A stretch of DNA of 64,000 nt, from contig NZ_AP012544.1 of assembly GCF_000829055.1 (NCBI RefSeq), forward strand, positions 806,001 to 870,000. The letters run 5' to 3'. Both the position numbers and the translations under genes were made by a program. The DNA is from Lacticaseibacillus casei DSM 20011 = JCM 1134 = ATCC 393 (lineage in GTDB: Bacteria; Bacillota; Bacilli; Lactobacillales; Lactobacillaceae). Below the pieces are notes generated by a model. It saw only the letters and a program-made list of their open reading frames with translations, was not told the DNA's origin and searched no databases. Below, piece after piece: positions 58,228 through 64,000 of the stretch (the stretch's first letter is position 1; each line of letters starts with the position of its first letter).

Positions 58228-59550
58228 GTGAAATTAAAGAATAAACTCATTGCCTCGGTAGTCGCCATCTTGGCGGCTATTTCTTTTGCCTTACCAACGC
58301 AGGTTCGTGCAGCAAAGGGAGACGTTGTCCTTGATTGGTCGGTTTATCAAGGCAATTATGGTAAGTATGGCAACGCTCCAAGTAAGGCAGTCATTGCTCA
58401 GGTTGGGGGCACCTATAACGGCCTATATGTCGTACAGAGCACTTATCGCACTCAGGTAAGCTCAGCTATTGCGGCCGGCAATCACGCCCATACCTATATC
58501 TGGTATCAAGTTGGTGGTAGTATCCCTGTTGCTAAAGCGGCGATGGACAAGTTTTTGCCGATGGTGCAAACACCAAAGCGTTCTATTGTGGCCCTGGACT
58601 ATGAGGCCGGTGCATCTGGCAACAAGCAGGCTAACACTGATGCAATTATCTATGGCTTGCAGAGAGTTAAAGCTGCTGGGTACACGCCAGTTCTGTATTC
58701 AGGTAAGTATTACTTGAACGAACATACCCACTACTCACAGATTAATAAGGCCTTTCCAACTAGCCTATGGATTGCTTCTTACCCAACGACAAGGACAGTC
58801 ACAGCTCCGAACTTTAACTACTTCCCGTCAATGGACGGCATCAATATGTGGCAGTTCACAGATGCTTATAGCACCCCTGGCTTGGATGCCAGTGTTGATT
58901 TGACTGGTATTACAGACAATGGTTATGGACGTTCAACTACTACTGATACTGGTAAAGTGATTGTTAAGCCTGATACGAAGACACCAGCTACTAATGCCGG
59001 TCAGAGTGCTAACGATACTCACAAGTCTAGCATCTCCGCAGGATATGCGGTAAAGGTAAACTTAAGTGCCAAGCGCTATGCAAACGGCACAGCCATTCCT
59101 AATTGGGTGAAAGGCAGAACTTACAAGGTCATTCAAACTAGCGGCAATAAAGTGCTGCTGGGCTCAATCATGAGCTGGGTCAACCGGTCAGATGTTGAAA
59201 TCCTTCAAACCGCCAGTCAGGCACGTTCTGTGCTGACGGTAGACGGATACTGGGGCCGTGAAGTGACGGCCGCATTGCAGCGTCACGAAGGCACGACCGT
59301 TGATGGCATCATCAGCGGACAGATCCGCACCAACAACGTGCGTGGCGTGCAGATTGGCCGTGGTGGTTCTCGTGTCATTGCCGCGATGCAGCATAACTTG
59401 GGAGTTCGTGTAGACGGATACCTTGGCCCGCAAACCATCAAGGCCATGAAACGGGCTCTCGACACTAAGCATGACGGCGTGATTAGCAATCGTTCCCGCA
59501 TGGTAATTGTCTTGCAGGAGCGACTCAATGCAGGCACGCTTCCTTTTTGA
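58228..59550 (+). CDS. Phage endolysin, GH25 muramidase with signal peptide
   Basis: 440 aa from GTG 58228 behind AAGGAGGGCG. A Sec-type signal (KLIASVVAILAAISFALPTQVRAA) precedes a GH25 lysozyme domain (DVVLDWSVYQGNYG, IVALDYEAGA, INMWQFTD). An SH3-like wall-binding domain (~270-330) and a C-terminal pair of peptidoglycan-binding repeats (VDGYWGREVTAALQRH, VDGYLGPQTIKAMKRAL) follow. Exported endolysins need the holin only for timing. Intact. Confidence 0.92.
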   Translation: MKLKNKLIASVVAILAAISFALPTQVRAAKGDVVLDWSVYQGNYGKYGNAPSKAVIAQVGGTYNGLYVVQSTYRTQVSSAIAAGNHAHTYIWYQVGGSIPVAKAAMDKFLPMVQTPKRSIVALDYEAGASGNKQANTDAIIYGLQRVKAAGYTPVLYSGKYYLNEHTHYSQINKAFPTSLWIASYPTTRTVTAPNFNYFPSMDGINMWQFTDAYSTPGLDASVDLTGITDNGYGRSTTTDTGKVIVKPDTKTPATNAGQSANDTHKSSISAGYAVKVNLSAKRYANGTAIPNWVKGRTYKVIQTSGNKVLLGSIMSWVNRSDVEILQTASQARSVLTVDGYWGREVTAALQRHEGTTVDGIISGQIRTNNVRGVQIGRGGSRVIAAMQHNLGVRVDGYLGPQTIKAMKRALDTKHDGVISNRSRMVIVLQERLNAGTLPF

Positions 59551-59683
59551 TATTTAAACGGGTCGATTTCGACCCATTTAAAATATGGAAAAATAAGTCG
59601 CCGAAACGCCAAACCTATTTTGCAAAATCGCCGTTTTTGGCAAATTAGCCTCACTCGCTTCGGCGGGTAGGGCATTTTTGTGC
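59537..59683 (+). repeat. Direct repeat DR, copy 1 (endolysin 3' end plus terminator)
   Basis: About 147 bp from the last codons of the endolysin through its terminator to ATTTTTGTGC. Repeated with about five differences at 62786-62933. The intervening ~3.1 kb hold the HEPN cassette and IS30 copy 3. Confidence 0.93.
59555..59583 (+). terminator. Terminator after endolysin
   Basis: GGGTCG-ATTT-CGACCC core with flanking TAAA/TTTA pairs, then A/T-rich sequence. Confidence 0.8.
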
Positions 59684-59797
59684 ACAAAAACTTTTTGAAG
59701 AGAGACTGTATCAGTCATTACTCTAGACAGGCTATTGACTTGTGAAGATAAGGCATGCATACTCAAATACAATATTTATAAGAAACAGGCGGTAGCT

Positions 59798-61171
59798 ATG
59801 GAAGTAGATCAAGAATTATCCCGAGCTGTTAAAAACATCGAAAGAAGCTTTTCTGCAATTGAAGACTACGGGCGCTCACTAGAAAATGAATTGATGGATT
59901 TACGTGAGCATAAAAGAGAGCATTATACTGACTCGCAGGCAATTAGAAGCGTTATGCTCATGGACGCTATTCGAAATACGAGTATATCGTTGTTTCGTAA
60001 ATATGCAAAAAATGAATTCGGTATAACTTCTCGTAAATCTCATAGCGTAATTATGCAAAAGCTAGTAGATTACATATCGGAGCGAGCAGACCACGTGAAT
60101 ATCGTAATTGATAAGTCTGGACATCCTAAAATACAGGGCGAACCATATCTAAATAACCAATTTTATTTAGATAACAAAAAATATAACCGAACTCGACTAC
60201 AGGTCAGCCTTCAGTTCGAATCAGCACTGTTAACTCCTACGAATGCTTTTGAGGCTTTTTTTCAAGTGATTTTAGAGTGTAGCTATGATACAGTTCTAAA
60301 AAATAAGATTGACAAGCAAACTGCTGAGTTTTCAGAAATACGAAACTTAAGTTCTATTGAAGAAGTCAAGTCGCTTTATATGGTTAAAGTGACCGAAGAA
60401 ATTAAGAGAGGACCAGTTGTATCTTGGTTCAAGTGTTTTAAGGGAATGGGCTTTAACGAGGATAAATCCGATGAGGCTCAGATTCAAAAGTTAGCCGAAG
60501 TTTTTGATGTTAGAAATTTGATTGTTCATAACGGTGGGCTTGTTAATTCAAAGTACAGAAAGCAACACCCAGAATCTAAACATAAAATAAATAGTCCTAT
60601 TTCGATTTCAAAAAAATATCTTGAGAATACCATTCGTACTATGCGTTACATTTATGTTGATCTCGTTTTTTGCACTTGGCCAAAAATTAGCAAGTGCACC
60701 TTGCCAAACCAAGAACTAGATACTATGTTTGATGTTGACTTGGACCTGTTATCACCGGAGAGTGCTGAAAGCTTTCGAATCTATAAAAAATTGAAAAATG
60801 TACTTTTGAAGGAAGACCACAAACAACAAGTAACTCTAATGAGTCCACGTAAATTCTCTGCGTACTTCAATTATTTGCTCAACGTGCAATGGCATGCATC
60901 GCCAGATTCCGATGACATAAAAGAATCTAAGAAATTAATTGCTTGGCTGTATTCGGTCACGTATGACCCGTTTTATTTGCTAGGACTAGAATTGCTTCAG
61001 CATAATTTCGAACAAGCTAATATTCAGCTTTCAAAAGTTTTGGAAAGAGAAGGAAAGCGATTTTTGATTTTGCTTGCACAATGGCCGATTGTTTTATACG
61101 ATAGTGACGTATTAGCTTTTTTGAATAAAAAAGTCTCAATTAGGGATTATGTGGCGAAAGAGGTGGACTGA
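59798..61171 (+). CDS. HEPN-domain protein, candidate abortive-infection ribonuclease
   Basis: 457 aa from ATG 59798; a TTG at 59735 is in frame but lies outside any ribosome site. Predicted mostly helical: N-terminal helices (~1-45, ELSRAVKNIERSFSAIEDYG), then a middle region ending in the HEPN ribonuclease motif R239-x4-H244 (VRNLIVHNGG) followed by an SKKYLENTIRTMRYIYVDL helix, and a further ~150-residue C-terminal helical part of unknown kind. Markedly more A+T-rich than its neighbours, a sign of separate acquisition. It sits after the lysis genes, where morons are found. RNase activity and defence role are inferences from motif and position. A 37-aa ORF follows after 1 bp. Confidence 0.7.
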   Translation: MEVDQELSRAVKNIERSFSAIEDYGRSLENELMDLREHKREHYTDSQAIRSVMLMDAIRNTSISLFRKYAKNEFGITSRKSHSVIMQKLVDYISERADHVNIVIDKSGHPKIQGEPYLNNQFYLDNKKYNRTRLQVSLQFESALLTPTNAFEAFFQVILECSYDTVLKNKIDKQTAEFSEIRNLSSIEEVKSLYMVKVTEEIKRGPVVSWFKCFKGMGFNEDKSDEAQIQKLAEVFDVRNLIVHNGGLVNSKYRKQHPESKHKINSPISISKKYLENTIRTMRYIYVDLVFCTWPKISKCTLPNQELDTMFDVDLDLLSPESAESFRIYKKLKNVLLKEDHKQQVTLMSPRKFSAYFNYLLNVQWHASPDSDDIKESKKLIAWLYSVTYDPFYLLGLELLQHNFEQANIQLSKVLEREGKRFLILLAQWPIVLYDSDVLAFLNKKVSIRDYVAKEVD

Positions 61172-61172
61172 T

Positions 61173-61286
61173 ATGATTCTTATCAATGAATCAGTTTCTC
61201 AAGAGCGTGACAATGATGATGCTATTCAAGAGGCTTCCAATCAGATGTCCGACTTAGCGGGTATTATTGCTGAGGCTGAATGTTAG
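61173..61286 (+). CDS. Small ORF coupled to the HEPN gene
   Basis: 37 aa: ATG 61173 (one base after the HEPN stop codon) to TAG 61284-61286. MILINESVSQERDNDDAIQEAS...; acidic and probably helical. The spacing means ribosomes ending the HEPN gene can re-start here. Could be an antitoxin-like partner, or a chance remnant. No family recognised. Confidence 0.45.
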   Translation: MILINESVSQERDNDDAIQEASNQMSDLAGIIAEAEC

Positions 61287-61332
61287 TCTCGTTTTACATG
61301 GCTTAATAAGTCTTCTGGTTTCTTTTTTCACT

Positions 61333-61363
61333 GGCCTCATCCTTTCGGGGGGAGGCTTATTTT
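61333..61363 (+). terminator. Terminator after the HEPN cassette
   Basis: GGCCTC...GAGGCT hairpin then TTATTTTTGTGCACAAA. The TTTTTGTGCAC segment also ends the direct repeat at 59675. Confidence 0.65.
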
Positions 61364-61442
61364 TGTGCACAAACTTATCAGCCACAGTGAAGCCGTTGAA
61401 ACACGATTTAATAATTTGCTTCTGGATGCTTTTAGGTTCATC

Positions 61443-62703
61443 CGCGCATTTTAGAATCAAGTTAGCCACTGTCTCAAAATTTTTTGGACAATAAAAAACA
61501 TCAAGAACAGATATCCTGTATCATTGAAGTTCCTACACAAACAATGGAAGAGGATATTGTCTTGATGCAGAAACAGGATAGCACACACCGCCAAAAAGGT
61601 CAGCACTTAACATCACTCGAGCGCGGAAAAGTGGCCGGATTCCACCAAGCTGGGAAGTCCAATCGTTGGATTGCTGCTGAAATTGGCGTCTGCCCGCAGA
61701 CCATTAATAATGAAATCAAGCGAGGTACAGTAGATCAGGTCAAGAAGAGTAATGGCAAGCGCGTCTACCATCGACAATACCTGCCAGAGGCTGCTCAGGC
61801 ACGTTACGAGACTGCACGCTTGAGCTGCCATCGTCCTGACAAGTTCGCCAGCGTACAGGTCTTCTTAGCCTGGTACGTACAGCGAGCTAAGCAGGACAAA
61901 TGGTCGCCGGATGCTTCAATCGGCTATGCCAAGCGACACAAGCTGTTTACTCCTGAAGAGCTTGTTTGTGCCTCGACTTTGTACCAGTACATTGACGACC
62001 AACGCCTAGAGATTCGAAATATCGACCTGTTGGAGAAGACTAAGCGGAAGACCTCTCACCAGCACCACACCAAGGCTAAGCGCCTGGCTGGCCGCAGTAT
62101 CGAGGAACGGCCTAAGGTCGTTGAACGACGCAGGCAGTTCGGTCACTGGGAGATGGATACCATTGTCGGTAAACGCAATGGCAAGGAGAGCGTCATCTTG
62201 ACTCTGATTGAGCGCAAGACCCGTTGCCAACTTCTCCGCTTGATCGAAGGACGAGATGCAGACTCTGTGAGCTATGCATTGCGTGGAATCAAGCGCGAAT
62301 GGGGAGCTTGCATCAAGACCATCACAGCCGACAACGGACCCGAGTTCACCGCCTTAAATACTGCTTTTGCTGGGACGGAAACTGAGATCTTCTACGCCCA
62401 TCCTTACACGTCCTGCGACCGTGGCACCAACGAGGCACATAACCGGATGATCCGCCAGGACTTCCCTAAGGGCATGTCCTTAGATGACATTAGCCCTAGT
62501 CAAGTGCAGGCCACGCAAGACCGCTTGAATCAGTTGCCTCGCAAACAACAGGGCTACTGCACACCCCAGCAAAACTTTGAGGCCGAAGCTCGGCGCGTTC
62601 GCCGCATGGCCCAGTAGTCTCTCTAGCGCCACAACTTCTATTTGATAACGGCCTGTTCTGGGATTGTCCTCAACGACTGGCTAACTTGTTCTTGCAATTT
62701 ACG
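61443..62703 (+). mobile_element. IS30-family insertion sequence, copy 3 (1261 bp)
   Basis: Flanked by a perfect 13-bp duplication TTTTAGGTTCATC (61430-61442 and 62704-62716). Nearly identical to copy 1, same orientation. Confidence 0.94.
61544..62617 (+). CDS. IS30-family transposase (copy 3)
   Basis: 357 aa, same protein as copy 1, DDE residues intact (GHWEMD, TADNGPEF, TNEAHN). The same start ambiguity applies (61484, 61544 or 61565). Confidence 0.93.
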   Translation: MEEDIVLMQKQDSTHRQKGQHLTSLERGKVAGFHQAGKSNRWIAAEIGVCPQTINNEIKRGTVDQVKKSNGKRVYHRQYLPEAAQARYETARLSCHRPDKFASVQVFLAWYVQRAKQDKWSPDASIGYAKRHKLFTPEELVCASTLYQYIDDQRLEIRNIDLLEKTKRKTSHQHHTKAKRLAGRSIEERPKVVERRRQFGHWEMDTIVGKRNGKESVILTLIERKTRCQLLRLIEGRDADSVSYALRGIKREWGACIKTITADNGPEFTALNTAFAGTETEIFYAHPYTSCDRGTNEAHNRMIRQDFPKGMSLDDISPSQVQATQDRLNQLPRKQQGYCTPQQNFEAEARRVRRMAQ

Positions 62704-62785
62704 TTTTAGGTTCATCACTCAAAGGGGACAAAAAGGGGACAAAAAAGGTGCAAGCACTGATGCATAGGCAACTATAATGCCTGTT

Positions 62786-62933
62786 CGCTTCCTTTCTGAT
62801 ATTTAAATGGGTCGATTTCGACCCATTTAAAATATGGAAAAATAAGTCGCCGAAACGCCAAACCTATTTTGCAAAATCGCCGTTTTTGGCAAATTAGCCT
62901 CACTTGCTTCGGCGGGTGGGGCTATTTTTGTGC
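62786..62933 (+). repeat. Direct repeat DR, copy 2
   Basis: Second copy of the endolysin 3' end and terminator, close to attR. It probably marks the original end of the phage genome before the cassette was added. Confidence 0.92.
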
Positions 62934-63005
62934 GGTCCAAATTGGCATATCGATATGATGTGCCAAAACGGCATTGCATGTCAATGTGCGTAATACTGGC
63001 AGAAT

Positions 63006-63024
63006 TGTGCAATATGTGTGCAAT
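63006..63024. promoter_or_regulatory. Putative integrase arm-binding sites, right
   Basis: TGTGCAAT at 63006 and 63017, the same octamer as near attL, 30-48 bp from the core. Confidence 0.5.
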
Positions 63025-63053
63025 GAAGCCTTGTGAGCCTACGCCAACCAAGC

Positions 63054-63078
63054 GGTTCGACTCCCGGGCTGCGCAGAA
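63054..63078 (+). other. Prophage attachment site attR (25-bp core)
   Basis: Exact repeat of 48961-48985; carries the tRNA-Arg T-arm/acceptor bases only. It defines the right end of a 14.1-kb remnant. Confidence 0.93.
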
Positions 63079-63108
63079 TTCCAGTCATATGGAAAATACC
63101 GAAAATAG

Positions 63109-63135
63109 AAAAGTCCGCTATGGCGGGCTTTTTGT
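63109..63135 (+). terminator. Original tRNA-Arg terminator, now beyond attR
   Basis: AAAAGTCCGC-TATG-GCGGGCTTTT stem and T run, 30 bp after the att core. It would have terminated the tRNA before integration. The next 350 bp (63136-63488) contain only weak frames that I do not accept as genes. Confidence 0.8.
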
Positions 63136-63488
63136 TTGCCATAATGTGTTTGTAGGACGCAAATGTCGCTGATCAGCATGGTCCTTTTTAAGCTAAGAAA
63201 ACGCCAAATGAAATCGCTTCATCACCAAATGGCAATTTCGCTTGGAAAATGCTCAAAACAGAACAAGCAGTGATGAAAGAACCCATAACTGGCTGTGTGT
63301 AGGCTGTTGAAATAGACCGAAATACAGTGCATGAAAATTTCATTAGAAGCAAGCCGAAACCCCTGATATCAAAAAGCCGCAGCGAGGTTGCCAAAACTGG
63401 TAAATGCCGAACATTTGGACCATTCTTGAAGTAGATGTTCAAACTTAGCCGGTTTTGTGATTACTTTAAGACGATTTAGGCAACAGAC

Positions 63489-63517
63489 TTGCGATAAAGC
63501 GGAACCCCTGCTACAAT
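63489..63517 (+). promoter_or_regulatory. cggR promoter
   Basis: TTGCGA (63489-63494), 17 bp, TACAAT (63512-63517). Between it and cggR lies an inverted repeat TGGGT...ACCCA (63576-63614) containing GGGAC and GTC-like elements that could be the CggR operator. Confidence 0.7.
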
Positions 63518-63633
63518 TGGTTTTGTTGGTAAGGGAAAACAGCAAACGTTGGGTTCCTACTTTTTTTCAGCTTGCTGGGTCGGCAAACGACTCGGAGGGA
63601 CGTGAAATGACCCATTAAAGAAGGACGTGCCTT

Positions 63634-64000
63634 ATGCATACTGAACTTGCGTGGCTCAAAGCGATCGCGCCTGATCTGATGGGCGTCGTCACTAAACGCT
63701 ATCAGGTCCTTCAATTTATTAACTGGATGGCACCGGTTGGCCGGCGAACGTTAGCCGAACAAATGAAGATTTCAGAACGCGCATTACGTACAGAAACAGA
63801 TTTTTTGCGCGGGCAGGGGCTTTTAGAGAGCTCGAAATCTGGCATGGTGTTGACAGCTAAAGGGTTAGAAACTTTTCACGGCCTCGATCATTTGATGAAT
63901 CAGTTGCTGGGAATCAAAGATGATGAAAAGCGGCTGGCAACGCATCTTGGCATTGACCATTGTCTGGTCGTTTCCGGGGATGCGGATCAGAGTAGTCGGG
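63634..64000 (+). CDS. cggR: Central glycolytic genes regulator CggR, N-terminal part (runs off window)
   Basis: ATG 63634 behind AGAAGGA; 122 codons visible, frame still open at the right edge. N-terminal winged HTH (LAEQMKISERALRTETDFLRGQGLLESS) and the start of the SorC-type sugar-binding domain (LVVSGDADQS). CggR represses its own gapA-pgk-tpiA operon, which should follow outside the window. Firmicute order clpP...cggR supports it. Confidence 0.9.
   Translation, partial: MHTELAWLKAIAPDLMGVVTKRYQVLQFINWMAPVGRRTLAEQMKISERALRTETDFLRGQGLLESSKSGMVLTAKGLETFHGLDHLMNQLLGIKDDEKRLATHLGIDHCLVVSGDADQSSR

Noticed and set aside
63188..63442. 84-aa minus-strand ORF between attR and cggR
   Set aside because: No ribosome site, no recognisable family, composition like non-coding sequence; could be a fossil but cannot be supported.

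Overview
The window is a chromosomal segment of a low-to-mid GC Firmicute. Gene order (ftsK-ymfFHI-rodZ-pgsA-cinA-recA-rny, comFA-comFC-hpf-secA-prfB-ftsEX, phoPR-pst-phoU, hprK-lgt-gpsA-trxB-pgcA, uvrBA-rapZ-yvcK-whiA-clpP-cggR) and protein sequences point to the Lacticaseibacillus casei/paracasei/rhamnosus group. This is an inference from remembered families; no search was run.

Layout. 1-5550: end of ftsK, two M16 peptidase-like genes, an SDR, a RodZ-like protein and pgsA, tightly packed with ATGA overlaps. 5784-10169: cinA, recA and rny. 10315-13616: a YigZ/IMPACT protein, competence genes comFA/comFC and hibernation factor hpf. 13885-20567: secA, prfB (with a programmed frameshift), ftsEX and a PDZ membrane protein. 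20564-28204: phosphate-responsive two-component system and pstSCAB1B2-phoU behind a Pho box. 28774-30875: envelope-stress type DUF4097/YvlD cluster. 31079-38024: hprK, lgt, gpsA, trxB, pgcA and an HD hydrolase. 38191-43294: uvrB (behind a LexA-type box) and uvrA. 43500-48505: membrane protein, rapZ-yvcK-whiA, an OhrR-like regulator, and clpP behind a CtsR box. 48911-63078: tRNA-Arg(CCG) with a decayed prophage between 25-bp att repeats. 63634-end: start of cggR.

Main observations. (1) recA appears doubly inactivated: the Walker A lysine codon (K72) reads glutamate, and 42 residues (108-149 in E. coli numbering, including the Walker B aspartate) are missing in frame, with GCGCTGG at the junction. 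An SOS box (uvrB) and a LexA-like self-cleaving prophage repressor, which would both need RecA, are still present. (2) The prophage is reduced to integrase, repressor, a tail fragment and lysis genes. The central IS30 copy lacks a target duplication while its two sisters have perfect 13-bp ones, so it marks the deletion that removed the replication, packaging and head genes. (3) The remnant holds two HEPN-type (Rx4H) candidate phage-defence genes. One is an Abi_2 gene next to int, interrupted by one amber codon. The other is an intact AT-rich 457-aa HEPN gene followed by a 37-aa ORF, carried between two ~147-bp copies of the endolysin 3' end and terminator. This cassette is the best candidate for an undescribed system here. 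(4) Two families of structured intergenic repeats occur: a ~110-bp palindromic/tandem element (three loci) and a ~190-bp element whose nested complementary segments predict a closed multi-branch fold (two loci).
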